Assembly: GCA_965219935.1 (NCBI GenBank)
Contig: CBDCOU010000003.1
Span: 1,116,001 to 1,180,000, forward strand
DNA: 64,000 nucleotides
Reading direction: 5' to 3'
DNA from: Bin34 sp965219935
GTDB lineage: Bacteria > Chloroflexota > Anaerolineae > Caldilineales > Caldilineaceae
The notes under the pieces: generated by a model
What the model was told of the DNA's origin: nothing
The model's input: only the letters and a program-made list of their open reading frames with translations
The model's database searches: none
Position numbers and translations under genes: made by a program
Shown here: positions 1 through 9,068 of the stretch, piece by piece
Layout: each line of letters begins with the position of its first letter
How positions within the stretch are numbered: the stretch's first letter is position 1

Positions 1-20
1 CGGGGCTTGCCGGATGGTTT

Positions 21-2234
21 CTATCCGGCTGGCAAACCGGGTTGCACCTGTGCGGACACATGCGTGTCGATGGCGGACAGGAACATCTCGCCGAACTTGG
101 CGAGCTTGGTATCGCCCACACCATGGACCGATTTTAATTCCGTCAGCGTTCGGGGTTTGCGGACGGCCATCTCAATCAAAGTCCGGTCGGAGAAGATCAT
201 GAAGGCCGGCACGTTGTGGGTGCGGGCCAGGGTCAGCCGCGTCTCTCTCAAATGCTCGAACAGCACCCGGCTCTCCCGATCCGTCAATGCGTCGTGCTTC
301 CCTTCGATTGCGGATTCTGAACGACTCCCCTCCGCCGCATCCTGTGAGTCGACGCGGGGACTTTCCCGGGACATGCCGGTGGTTTCTTCCTCGGCTGTCA
401 GTCCCTGCTGCATCTGATCGGTTCCATGCGTGTCGATGGCAGATAGGAACACCTCGCCAAATTTGGCGACCTTGACATCACCCACACCATGGACCAATTT
501 GAGTTCCGCAGGAGTCCGGGGCCTGCGGACGGCCATGTCTGTCAAAGTCCGGTCGGAGAAGATCATGAAGGCCGGCACGCTGTGGGTGCGGGCGAGGGTC
601 AGGCGCGTCTCTCTCAAATGCTCAAACAGCTCCCGGTCCTTCCGCTCCACCAATGCATCGTACTTCCCGTCACTTTCTGGGCCTGGACGGCTCCGGCCCG
701 TCACAACCTGCGGGTCAATCCGGAACCTGAAGGTCTCCGTGCCGGACAACAGCTGCCGCCCCTTGGACGTTATGGACAACCCGCCCTTGCCGCCGATGTC
801 GGCTGCCAGAAAACCGCCTGCCACCAACTGGCGAACAATGGACCTCCATTCATCCTTGTTGTGTTCGCGGCCCACTCCGAAAGTGGGCAGGGAGTCATGA
901 CCCCATTCCTGGATCCTGGTCGTCGCGTTGCCCAGCAGGACATCAATCAGATAGGCTGCTCCAAAACGCTGCCCTGTGCGGTGGGCCGCGGACAGGACTT
1001 TCTGGCCCTCGACCAACCCCTCCCTCACCTCGGGCGGGTTCCGGCAGTTGTCGCAGTTGCCGCAGGGCTCTTCCAATCGTTCGTCGAAGGCACCCAGAAG
1101 TGCCTGCCTGCGGCAACCCGCGCCTTCGCAGTAGCCGAGCAGCAAATTCAGGCGCTGATGTTCATGGCGGCGGAACTCGGGGTCGGCATCCGCCTCCTCA
1201 ATGAAACGGCGCCTTTGCACAATGTCCGTCAAGCCATAGAGCATCAGGGTGTCGGCTGGCAGTTCATCCCGTCCCGCCCGTCCAATCTCCTGGTAGTACG
1301 CTTCCATGCTGGAAGGCAGGTCGGTATGCAAGACAAAGCGGATGTCCGCCTTGTCGATCCCCATGCCAAAGGCTATTGTCGCCACCATGACCACGCCGTT
1401 TTGCGACATGAACATCTGCTGGTGATCGAGGCGCTCGGATGCGTCCAATCCGGCATGGTAGGGCAAGGCCGCAACACCATGGGAACGCAGCAGCGCGGCT
1501 GTTTTCTCAGTTGACTTCCGGGACAGGCAGTAGACGATGCCGCTCTGTCCCGGACGGGCATTCACGAATTCCAACAGCGTTCGTTGGAGATTCCGGCGAG
1601 ATTGGACCGCGAGGTGAATGTTGGGGCGATCAAAACCTTGGCTGAATACCCGGCCCGAGCGGTTGAACAGCTTCTCGCAAATATCCTGTCGGGTTGCGCG
1701 GTCCGCGGTGGCTGTAAATGCGGCAATCGGAACTTCGGGAAACAGATCACCCAACCGGGACAGCTCTACGTAATCCGGCCTGAAGGCCGGCCCCCATTTC
1801 GAGATGCAGTGTGCCTCGTCCACCGCGATCAGGTTGATGGGAAGCCGCTGCAGCGATGCGATCATGCGCGGCTGCATCATGCGCTCGGGTGCCAAGTACA
1901 GCAGCTTCGCATGTCCGGCGGACACCCGTTGCCATGCAGCCAGATTGTCGGAACGGCTCCGGTTTCCGTTAATGGTCTCCGCGGCTACGCCGGACAGCCT
2001 CAGCGCCGCAACCTGATCGTCCATGAGGGCGACCAGCGGCGAAACCACCAAAGTAAGCCCGTCCAGGACGAGTGCGGGCAACTGATAACAGAGAGACTTG
2101 CCGGCACCGGTAGGCATTACCCCCAGCACGTGGTTGCGCTGGAGAATGGCCTCAATGATGTCCGCTTGACCCGGACGCAGAGTTTGGAAGCCGAAGACTC
2201 GTTCCAGGATGGGTTGATAGGCATCCGACAGCAT
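21..2234 (-). CDS. recQ: ATP-dependent DNA helicase RecQ with two HRDC domains
   Basis: This 737-residue protein is a 3'-5' DNA helicase of the RecQ family, acting in recombination and fork repair. Visible in order are the Walker A motif PTGAGKS (about residues 41-47), the DEAH box (139-142) with CISKWG after it, a helicase C-terminal domain containing GMGIDKADIRF and QEIGRAGRD, and a zinc-binding cysteine cluster ending in CGNCDNC. Two HRDC domains follow at about residues 526-605 and 648-727. Bacterial RecQ proteins are usually near 600 residues with one HRDC domain, so the extra length is the second copy. The ATG at 2234 is the natural start because the helicase fold begins within 20 residues. 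The gene lies 43 bases after an enolase-superfamily gene on the same strand, so read-through transcription is likely, although the functions look unrelated. Confidence 0.96.
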   Translation of the reverse strand: MLSDAYQPILERVFGFQTLRPGQADIIEAILQRNHVLGVMPTGAGKSLCYQLPALVLDGLTLVVSPLVALMDDQVAALRLSGVAAETINGNRSRSDNLAAWQRVSAGHAKLLYLAPERMMQPRMIASLQRLPINLIAVDEAHCISKWGPAFRPDYVELSRLGDLFPEVPIAAFTATADRATRQDICEKLFNRSGRVFSQGFDRPNIHLAVQSRRNLQRTLLEFVNARPGQSGIVYCLSRKSTEKTAALLRSHGVAALPYHAGLDASERLDHQQMFMSQNGVVMVATIAFGMGIDKADIRFVLHTDLPSSMEAYYQEIGRAGRDELPADTLMLYGLTDIVQRRRFIEEADADPEFRRHEHQRLNLLLGYCEGAGCRRQALLGAFDERLEEPCGNCDNCRNPPEVREGLVEGQKVLSAAHRTGQRFGAAYLIDVLLGNATTRIQEWGHDSLPTFGVGREHNKDEWRSIVRQLVAGGFLAADIGGKGGLSITSKGRQLLSGTETFRFRIDPQVVTGRSRPGPESDGKYDALVERKDRELFEHLRETRLTLARTHSVPAFMIFSDRTLTDMAVRRPRTPAELKLVHGVGDVKVAKFGEVFLSAIDTHGTDQMQQGLTAEEETTGMSRESPRVDSQDAAEGSRSESAIEGKHDALTDRESRVLFEHLRETRLTLARTHNVPAFMIFSDRTLIEMAVRKPRTLTELKSVHGVGDTKLAKFGEMFLSAIDTHVSAQVQPGLPAG
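62..668. repeat. Tandem duplication encoding the two HRDC domains of RecQ
   Basis: Positions 62-302 and 428-668 align base for base with an offset of 366 bases, which is exactly 122 codons, so the reading frame is kept. Long identical blocks remain, for example the stretch at 179-213 that recurs at 545-579, while other blocks have diverged. Both copies encode an HRDC domain with the same LFEHLRETRLTLARTH core. Confidence 0.9.
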
Positions 2235-2277
2235 TGGGTTTGGACCAGTGCAATCTTGTGGTGCCTGGCGGCATCCC

Positions 2278-3417
2278 CTACCAATTGGTAAACGAACCGT
2301 CCAAGCGCCGTAGCTGAGGCATTTCCCGTTCCTGTGCCGGAGCCTTCCGAGCCAGTTCCCGATCGAATTCGATACCCAGGCCCGGACCCTCCGGCGGTAA
2401 CAGCGATCCGTCCTTCCATTCGGGTTGACCCCGACAGATATCGGTCAGGAACGTTCCGGGTTTGGCCGGCTGTTCCTGTACCCCGAAGTTGCTGGTTGCC
2501 AGGTTCAGGTGCAGGCAGGCCATGGACGACACCGGACCGAGTGGGTTATGCAAGGCCAATTTTATGTAATGTGTTTCGCACCAGCCGGCGATCTTGCGCG
2601 CCTCGGTCAAACCACCCACGATGCACAGGTCGATGCGCGCGTAGTCAATCCACTCCTCTTCGATCATTTGACGGAACTCCCACTTGGACGAGAAGTGCTC
2701 TCCGGCCGCCAGCGGCACCGAGGTGCGGGGCCGAAGCGTCTTGAAGGAGTCCTGGTTCTCGGCGCGGAGTGGGTCCTCGACGAAGAACGGGTGCAGGGGC
2801 TCGAACTCCTTGCACAACCAGAGTGTGTCCGGCAGATCCAGGCGCGTGTGGACATCGAAGCACAATTCGATGTCGTCACCCACCGCATCCCTCACGGCCT
2901 GAGCCTGGGCGATCGCCGCCAGAACCGACTGTCTGGGTTCCAGAATGTCGCCATCAGAGGGCAAACCCCACCGGACAAACTTCCACCCCTCCTCCTTGGT
3001 CTCCAGGCACGACTCAACCAGGGGTTCGATTGCCATTGCATGACCGGCATTGTGGGGATAGCAAACCACGCTGTCCCTCACCCTCCCGCCGAGCAGGTCG
3101 TAGACCGGCACGCCCAAGGCCTTGCCCTTGATGTCCCACAGTGCTATGTCAATCGCGGAAATCGCGGCCGACACGATGCGCTGGGCGGGGAAGAACCCGC
3201 CCCGAAACATCAACTGCCACAGGTGCTCGGTCCGCATCGGGTCCTGGCCCTTCAGCACCTGGTCGAAATGCCGAACGGCCCCTTCCACCGCCAGTTCGCG
3301 GCTGGTGATGCCAGCCTCGCCAACGCCCGAGATGCCCTCGTCCGTGTCGACCACCACAAATAGGAAGTTTCGGCTGCCGTTCCAGACGCGGAACGACTCG
3401 ATGCCTGTGATCTTCAT
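2278..3417 (-). CDS. Enolase-superfamily sugar-acid dehydratase (MR/MLE family)
   Basis: This 379-residue protein belongs to the mandelate racemase/muconate lactonizing enzyme branch of the enolase superfamily. The N-terminal capping domain (about 1-120) includes ALWDIKGKALGVPVY. The barrel carries acidic metal-ligand regions around CFDVH, FVEDPLR and AAGEHF, and a C-terminal HNPLGPV motif typical of galactonate/mannonate dehydratase-like members. The expected reaction is Mg-dependent dehydration of an aldonic acid to a 2-keto-3-deoxy acid in the cytoplasm, but the substrate is not readable. The basic strand reads WKFVRWGL rather than a clear KxK. It sits 29 bases after a DegT-family aminotransferase and 43 bases before recQ on the same strand. 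Confidence 0.88.
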   Translation of the reverse strand: MKITGIESFRVWNGSRNFLFVVVDTDEGISGVGEAGITSRELAVEGAVRHFDQVLKGQDPMRTEHLWQLMFRGGFFPAQRIVSAAISAIDIALWDIKGKALGVPVYDLLGGRVRDSVVCYPHNAGHAMAIEPLVESCLETKEEGWKFVRWGLPSDGDILEPRQSVLAAIAQAQAVRDAVGDDIELCFDVHTRLDLPDTLWLCKEFEPLHPFFVEDPLRAENQDSFKTLRPRTSVPLAAGEHFSSKWEFRQMIEEEWIDYARIDLCIVGGLTEARKIAGWCETHYIKLALHNPLGPVSSMACLHLNLATSNFGVQEQPAKPGTFLTDICRGQPEWKDGSLLPPEGPGLGIEFDRELARKAPAQEREMPQLRRLDGSFTNW

Positions 3418-3446
3418 GCCTGTTCAAGCTCCAACTGGAGGGTGTG

Positions 3447-4721
3447 CTACAGAAGTGCGGACAGGACCTTGATGGTCCCGTCGATGGTTTCCTCAACGTC
3501 CGTGTTGCTCATGGTGGGCATCACGTGCAGCTGCACCGCGCGCGACAGCAAGTCCGTGCTTTTGGGGCACATGTCCGGGGAATACTCCACGTCCCGTCGA
3601 GCCCAAGTCCAGGGTCCGCCGGCATCCGACCATTGCATCTTGTTGAGGACCGAATGCCAGGAGGCGTATACATGTTGATCCACCCCCGCGGGATCGAACA
3701 TGCGCCCGGCACTGATGTTCTCGGCTGCGAGAGCCGTTCCCACGCGGCCCGCATCCTCTTGAGTGGGCAGGAACATGACCAAGGAAACGGCGGTGTCTCC
3801 GTCCTCGTCGTGGAGATGCCGGAAGCCCACGCCTTTTTCGGCCGCAACGGCTCCGATCCCGTTCTTGATGAGACCCTTGCGCACCCGCATGCCATCTACG
3901 ATGCGCTTGCGCTTGGCCAACTGCGCCCTTCCCACGGCCGCCGTCATTTCATTCATGCGGAAATTTAGGCCCCACATCAACCGGCTTTCGGGGACATCCA
4001 CCAGACGTGACGCGAACGGGTCATGGAACATGGTGGCGCGCGTGTAGACCTCATCATCGTCGGTGATGACCATGCCGCCCTCACCAGTCGTGATGATCTT
4101 ACTGGCCTGGAGGCTGAAGGCACCCACGTTGCCGATGCTTCCCAGCGCCTTGCCGCCGAAGGATCCGCCATTGGCTTGCGCCGTGTCCTCCAGCACCAGT
4201 AGATGGTGTTCCTTGGCGATTCCCATGATGGCCGTCATGTTGGCAGGAACACCCCGCATGTGTACCGGCATGATGGCTTTGGTGTATGGAGAAATGTTTG
4301 CTCGCACCGCCTCGGGGTCCAAGGTAAGCGAGTCGTCGACCTCAGTGATGATGGGTACGGCTCCGATAGCCAGAATGGCCGACACGGACGCGATCCAACA
4401 GAACGCAGGAACGATCACCTCATCGCCCGGGCCCACTGCAAGTCCCTGAAGTGCGCAGAGCAGAGCTGCCGTGCCCGAAGTGACAGCGAGTGCATGCTTG
4501 GTGCCGTTGGCCTCAGCCATCTCGAGTTCCAGCTGTCTGGCCGGTGAATCTTCCTCATCGCCCATGAAGCGGTACAGGTTGCGACTCCGGATTACCTCAA
4601 TGGCGGCTCTCTCTTCGTCTTCGGTGTAGGCCAACAGACCCGGCAAAGGGGCCGGAGGAGGCGTGGAGCGCGCCGGAGTACCTTGTTGGATGGCCGGAGA
4701 TTCTGGATTGGTTGTGGTCAT
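3447..4721 (-). CDS. DegT/DnrJ/EryC1/StrS-family PLP aminotransferase
   Basis: This 424-residue protein matches the fold type I aminotransferases that act on keto-sugars or similar ketones. The signs are TSGTAALLCALQG near the cofactor phosphate site, GDEVIVPAF, LEDTAQANGG, and the PLP-binding lysine in SLQASKIITTGEGG. The ATG at 4721 is preferred over an upstream in-frame codon because GGTGGGA lies 5 bases before it. The first 35 residues are Pro/Thr-rich and probably disordered. It is the first gene of a likely three-gene minus-strand unit with the enolase-superfamily protein and recQ. Family members act in amino-sugar synthesis, but some act in cyclitol or sugar catabolism, and the dehydratase partner favours the second. 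Confidence 0.87.
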   Translation of the reverse strand: MTTTNPESPAIQQGTPARSTPPPAPLPGLLAYTEDEERAAIEVIRSRNLYRFMGDEEDSPARQLELEMAEANGTKHALAVTSGTAALLCALQGLAVGPGDEVIVPAFCWIASVSAILAIGAVPIITEVDDSLTLDPEAVRANISPYTKAIMPVHMRGVPANMTAIMGIAKEHHLLVLEDTAQANGGSFGGKALGSIGNVGAFSLQASKIITTGEGGMVITDDDEVYTRATMFHDPFASRLVDVPESRLMWGLNFRMNEMTAAVGRAQLAKRKRIVDGMRVRKGLIKNGIGAVAAEKGVGFRHLHDEDGDTAVSLVMFLPTQEDAGRVGTALAAENISAGRMFDPAGVDQHVYASWHSVLNKMQWSDAGGPWTWARRDVEYSPDMCPKSTDLLSRAVQLHVMPTMSNTDVEETIDGTIKVLSALL

Positions 4722-5047
4722 GGTGTCCCACCCAATTGGGGTTAACTGTCTGAAGGCCATACATTACAACAGACACGAAAGGAGGGGGCAGGCGCCGGGC
4801 TTGCCCGACCAAACGCTCGTCCGAGCAACAAGAACGTTCCCGATGGTCCGATACGCGGCCCCGTTCCCTGCCTTCGCCGGCAGGTATGGGATGCGGGAAT
4901 CGTTGTTTGGGCCGTTGGCGACGCTACCCTAGAGGTTAGGCGGAACAAGGTTCCACTATCCCGCGACGGTCCGGTGCCCCGAAATGTTGCACGCGGAAGG
5001 GGCCGGGGTTTGACACTGGGTTATGGCGTGGAAGGCCGGAGGCGAAA
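4722..5047. other. Divergent intergenic region
   Basis: These 326 bases separate the minus-strand aminotransferase from the plus-strand methyltransferase and should hold both promoters. TTGACA occurs at 5010-5015 but has no -10-like hexamer at a suitable distance. GGAGG just before 5048 is the likely ribosome binding site of the methyltransferase. I see no RNA gene or convincing small ORF. Confidence 0.5.
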
Positions 5048-5920
5048 GTGACAGAAGACAATGGAGGCGGAGTGACAAGCCGGGGGGTTGAGCATCCGGA
5101 CCAGGAGTTGAGCGTGCAGAACCGCACACGCTGGAACGCTCTCTCCAAAGCAGGGGTACTCTATGCCAAACCTTTCCTTGGCCTGAATCGTACAGAGGCA
5201 CACCGCTTCCTAGACACCGAAGGGCTGATGGATCCTCCGGAAAGCAAACGCGTGCTGGTATTGGCAGGGGGCGGAGGTCAACAATCCGCCTGCCTGGCCC
5301 TGCTTGGTGCACAGGTCACCGTATTGGACCTGTCGGACGAACAGTTGGAACGCGATCGGGAAGCGGCCCGTGCACTGGGTTTGCAACTGGATTTGCACCA
5401 AGGCGACATGCGAGATCTGTCCCGGTTCAACGAAAACGCTTTCGACATGGTCTATCACCCCCATTCCATCAACTTTGTTCCCAATGTGGGCGAGGTGTTT
5501 GCGGAAGTAGCACGGGTGTTGGTGCCCGGAGGCCAATACCGGGTGGACTGGCACAACCCGTTCACCCAACTGATCGGCGAGGAGACGTACAAGGATGAGG
5601 TGGGCTATGGGCTACGCCATCCCTATCAGGACGGCGAAGTGGACCTGCAAGCCGTATTCGGTTCAGACCAGTGGCCTGTGGAACTGGCGGACGGATCGAT
5701 TGTGTCAGTGGACCATCCGCGCAGTTGGGTTCACACCTTGGGAACTTTCGTGGGGGGACTGGCTCGCAACGGGTTCGTGATTTTGGGCATCGGAGAGGAA
5801 ACCTCGACCAACGACGATGCCGAACCCGGCAGTTGGGAGCACTTCAAGCGGATCACGGTTCCCTACCTGCGGATATGGACGCGCCTGGTGCCGGAGGCAT
5901 TTGGTTCTGCGCCGCGATGA
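5048..5920 (+). CDS. Class I SAM-dependent methyltransferase
   Basis: This 290-residue protein has a Rossmann-type SAM-binding fold. VLVLAGGGGQQSACLALLG at about residues 70-90 is motif I, VTVLDLS is the acidic loop that binds the SAM ribose, HQGDMRDLS is motif II, and ARVLVPGGQYRVDW is the post-motif strand. The methyl acceptor is unknown. The GTG at 5048 is chosen because GGAGG lies about 5 bases upstream. The gene stands alone between a divergent aminotransferase and a Uma2 gene, so context gives no substrate. The family resembles small-molecule (ubiE/methyltransf_11-type) enzymes more than RNA or protein methylases. Confidence 0.85.
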   Translation: MTEDNGGGVTSRGVEHPDQELSVQNRTRWNALSKAGVLYAKPFLGLNRTEAHRFLDTEGLMDPPESKRVLVLAGGGGQQSACLALLGAQVTVLDLSDEQLERDREAARALGLQLDLHQGDMRDLSRFNENAFDMVYHPHSINFVPNVGEVFAEVARVLVPGGQYRVDWHNPFTQLIGEETYKDEVGYGLRHPYQDGEVDLQAVFGSDQWPVELADGSIVSVDHPRSWVHTLGTFVGGLARNGFVILGIGEETSTNDDAEPGSWEHFKRITVPYLRIWTRLVPEAFGSAPR

Positions 5921-6103
5921 CCATTTGTCACCGTATGGCAGCGTCCATGGATTCGCGTGTCCAATACTCCCATGGCGTAGAGAAGCAGAGCTTTCGTTGG
6001 CTGTGTCCGGGCTCTTTCTTGACACCCTCATGCATGATGAACGTCCTGAGGACGGCCAGGCTGCGGGTTAGAATTGGGTCTCGGCACACGCGGGAGTCGT
6101 GAG

Positions 6104-7324
6104 ATGGATGCGGTTGCAATTCGGGAGCGGACCCAGGCGGCGCCCAACGGGCGCACGGAGGAACTGCACCCCGACGCCAATCCGTATATGACACAAGCGG
6201 CACGGGCGCAACGGGCCGCCTGGCGGCTGGCACACCCGGAGGCTTGGCACGCCCACCTCGAGAGCCTTGTTTATTACGACCCTGAATACGCGTACGATGT
6301 AGGGCACGAGTACGAGGACGACTGGACCACCGATCCGGACCATTCCGGCAACGGCATCGAATTCGCGGAATACGACGAGGACGGCGTTTTGGAGCCCATC
6401 GACGACCGGCGGACCATGCTCGAGGGGATCATGCTCTTCCTGCTCCGCAAACTGCTCGGCAACCGCGCCGAGTCCCAAGGACGTCTCTATTTCCCCGGTC
6501 CCGTCGCGGAGCGCCTGCAACTTCGGACGCAGCAGGGCAACCGCAGCAGCTACGTGAAGCCGGATCTGATGGTGTTCCCGCCCGCCTACGAACTACCGGC
6601 CGAGGCCCACCGGGACCGCAGCGACTGTGCCCTGCGCGTGCACGAAGGCGCGCCACCGCCGGAGTTGGCAGTCGAAATCCTGTCGGTCTCCTCCGTAGCG
6701 CGGGATTACGGGGTCAAGCGGGAGCTGTATGCGGCCCTCGGTGTGCGCGAGTACTGGATATGCGACGTGGGCGGCATCCGCCATCCGAGTTCGCCCGTGG
6801 AACTGCAGGTGTACCGGTTGACGACTGATGCCACCTATGCGGAAGTTCCGTCGGCATGGACGGACGCAGCCCTGGACGGCGCGCCGACGTTTTGGAGTGA
6901 GGTGTGCAACATGCACATTCACGTGGTGCCCGGCGACTACGCGCCGCGCTTCCAGTGGTACGACGAGGACCAGGGCCGCTGGCGGGACAACGAGACCGAT
7001 GCCCAGGACGAAAAGGAGCGGCTCCAGCAGGAGAGCCGAGCGGAGGGTCGAGCGAAAGGCCGGGAAGAGGGTCGGGAAGAAGGGCGGACGGAAGAAGCCG
7101 TCAACACGATGCGCGAATTCCTGCAGATGGATCTGGATCCGACGTACCTGGATCGCATCGAGGCTGTCTGGCGTCGGGATGGCCCGCCGTCCAACGCTGC
7201 TCGGCGTATCCGAGCCGTGCTGCGTACTCCCAACGAGTGGCGGACCCTGTTGCAGGTACCGGACGCGAACGATGACAACAGTCCCCACCGCGCTCCGCCG
7301 CTCCGCGACACCGATCCCCGGTAG
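6104..7324 (+). CDS. Uma2-family (PD-(D/E)xK-like) protein with charged C-terminal extension
   Basis: This 406-residue protein contains the Uma2 core: VKPDLMVFPP, then PPELAVEILSVSS, then RDYGVKRELYAALGVREYW. These match the acidic, E-x-S and D-x-x-x-K positions of the predicted nuclease fold. The N-terminal 60 residues include HPEAWHAHLESL and YDPEYAYD and are shared with the paralog at 43846. The C-terminus has a charged coiled-coil stretch of RAEGRAKGREEG-type repeats (about 310-340) and a short helical tail. The ATG at 6104 is preferred over an upstream TTG because GGGAG precedes it. The role of Uma2 proteins is unproven; nuclease or mobile-element-linked roles have been proposed. It lies just upstream of a McrBC pair. 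Confidence 0.85.
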   Translation: MDAVAIRERTQAAPNGRTEELHPDANPYMTQAARAQRAAWRLAHPEAWHAHLESLVYYDPEYAYDVGHEYEDDWTTDPDHSGNGIEFAEYDEDGVLEPIDDRRTMLEGIMLFLLRKLLGNRAESQGRLYFPGPVAERLQLRTQQGNRSSYVKPDLMVFPPAYELPAEAHRDRSDCALRVHEGAPPPELAVEILSVSSVARDYGVKRELYAALGVREYWICDVGGIRHPSSPVELQVYRLTTDATYAEVPSAWTDAALDGAPTFWSEVCNMHIHVVPGDYAPRFQWYDEDQGRWRDNETDAQDEKERLQQESRAEGRAKGREEGREEGRTEEAVNTMREFLQMDLDPTYLDRIEAVWRRDGPPSNAARRIRAVLRTPNEWRTLLQVPDANDDNSPHRAPPLRDTDPR

Positions 7325-7620
7325 CACCGTGGCTCCTACCGATGCGTAGGTGCCGAACCCGCCAGGTACGAAGGGCAAGACACGGTTCGCCCTGGATGAA
7401 CTTGGTTGTTTGCCCGATGGCCGAACGGAGTCCGGCATCCGGCCTTGTCCGGTTGCGGTCAACGCGGCAACCCACCAGTAGGAAGCCTGGTAGACGTTCG
7501 GGATTCCGGCCCCGGATCAACGAGACTTGCAGTGCGCCAAATGCACACCGTCGCCACGCGGCAGTGCGGATTCGGATAGACTCCCACTGTCTTTTGTGAT
7601 CTCAGACTCAAATTCCAGCC
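7325..7620. other. Intergenic region before mcrBC
   Basis: These 296 bases hold no supported gene. The last part before 7621 becomes less GC-rich, in keeping with the AT-rich start of mcrB. No clear promoter or terminator is seen. Confidence 0.45.
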
Positions 7621-9045
7621 ATGACCAGAGTATTTAGGATGCGCTTGGGCAGCGGCGGTTTGTATGAACAACAGGCCATCGACGAACATGTCATTATTAT
7701 CGGATGGCTTCATGAAGATTTGTCCAATTACAGCACATTCGAAGAAATCAAACCGCTTGTTCTAAAAGACTTTCCAGAAAATACACCCACTTCCCATAAT
7801 ATAATATCTGGGATGATCAATATATTTGTAAATGAGATTGACGTAGGCGACTATGTTGTAGTGAAACTGGTTAAGAGCCAAGCCATTGCAATTGGAAAGA
7901 TAGACGGGCCATACAAGAAGGGGGAAGACAACCTGCATTTGCGGTCAGTGGAGTGGCGTAGGCGGGACATTGACGAGTCAGAGCTTGGCAGAGACTTGCG
8001 GGGAAAACTGGGGTATACCCGACTCACAGTCTCAAACTTGTGGATACAAGATGCCGTAGACAGAATCGAGACGATCATCGACACGGGCAAGGATCCAGGA
8101 CCAAACGGTCGTTCGGAACAGATCGCTGTCAGCGGAACGGATATGGAACCGGGTAGTTACTCGGTGGAAGACATCATCAGCGATGGCTGTTTTGTGGAGT
8201 GGGAACGAATTTCCAACATGCTCGAGCGGCTACGGTCCAAGAAGAACCTGATCCTTCAAGGTCCACCCGGCACCGGCAAGACGTGGCTGGCAAAAAGGTT
8301 GGCCTGGGCTCTGGTAGGCCAGAAGGACGAAAAGAAGGTCCGCGCAGTCCAGTTCCATCCGAACCTGTCCTATGAAGACTTCGTACGCGGTTGGCGGCCA
8401 TCCTCCCAGGGCAAGCTGGACTTGGTGGATGGACCCTTCCTCGAGATCGTTGCAGCAGCCAAGGGGGATGCAACAGGCACGTACGTGCTTGTGATTGAAG
8501 AAGTCAACCGAGGCAATCCAGCCCAAATCCTGGGTGAAATGCTCACTCTCTTGGAGGTGGACAAGCGTAATCCCGAAGACGCCTTGGAACTGACCTACAA
8601 GCGGGAAGGGGAACAGGGGGTCCACCTCCCCTCCAACCTGCATGTCATCGGCACGATGAACATCGCGGACCGCTCGCTGGCCCTCGTGGACCTGGCCCTC
8701 AGACGACGCTTTGCGTTTGTCGATCTGGTGCCCGAGATCGGTGACCGCTGGAAGGACTGGAGCCGGGACCGATGTGGATTCGATGAGTCAGTCCTGTCCG
8801 ACATTCAGGATCGCATGTCCAATCTCAACGAGACCATCGAGGCTGATGCGAAACTCGGCAGACAGTTTCAGATTGGCCACAGCTACGTCACTCCTCAGCC
8901 CGGCAGTGAAACCAACCCGGGAGCTTGGTATCGAGACGTTGTGGAGTCGGAGATTGGCCCACTCCTGGACGAATACTGGTTCGATGAACCGTCCAAGGCG
9001 CAGCGGGAACGAGAGAAACTCCTGGAAGGATTGGACTGGCTGTAA
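7621..9045 (+). CDS. mcrB: McrB-type GTPase subunit with N-terminal EVE-like domain
   Basis: This 474-residue protein is the motor subunit of a type IV (modification-dependent) McrBC restriction system. Residues 20-150 look like an EVE/PUA-like domain (VIIIGWLHEDLS, DYVVVKLVKSQAIAIGKI), a fold that can read modified bases. The AAA+ domain follows with Walker A GPPGTGKT at 214-221, Walker B VLVIEEVNR at 289-297, the McrB signature-like GTMNIADRS at 344-352 and an arginine-rich RRRF at 361-364. E. coli McrB uses GTP. Its partner mcrC begins 23 bases downstream. The first 250 bases are clearly AT-rich compared with the rest of the window, suggesting horizontal transfer or domain replacement. An ATG at 7621 gives the full domain. 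Confidence 0.9.
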   Translation: MTRVFRMRLGSGGLYEQQAIDEHVIIIGWLHEDLSNYSTFEEIKPLVLKDFPENTPTSHNIISGMINIFVNEIDVGDYVVVKLVKSQAIAIGKIDGPYKKGEDNLHLRSVEWRRRDIDESELGRDLRGKLGYTRLTVSNLWIQDAVDRIETIIDTGKDPGPNGRSEQIAVSGTDMEPGSYSVEDIISDGCFVEWERISNMLERLRSKKNLILQGPPGTGKTWLAKRLAWALVGQKDEKKVRAVQFHPNLSYEDFVRGWRPSSQGKLDLVDGPFLEIVAAAKGDATGTYVLVIEEVNRGNPAQILGEMLTLLEVDKRNPEDALELTYKREGEQGVHLPSNLHVIGTMNIADRSLALVDLALRRRFAFVDLVPEIGDRWKDWSRDRCGFDESVLSDIQDRMSNLNETIEADAKLGRQFQIGHSYVTPQPGSETNPGAWYRDVVESEIGPLLDEYWFDEPSKAQREREKLLEGLDWL

Positions 9046-9068
9046 GCCAGGTCAATTTGGAGTGATTG

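Noticed and set aside
2281..2292. Perfect 12-base palindrome around CCAATTGG
   Set aside because: It lies inside the last codons of the enolase-family gene, is short, and has no second copy nearby.
6019..6074. TTGACA and a downstream TAGAAT as a promoter for the Uma2 gene
   Set aside because: The two elements are more than 40 bases apart, so they cannot form one promoter.
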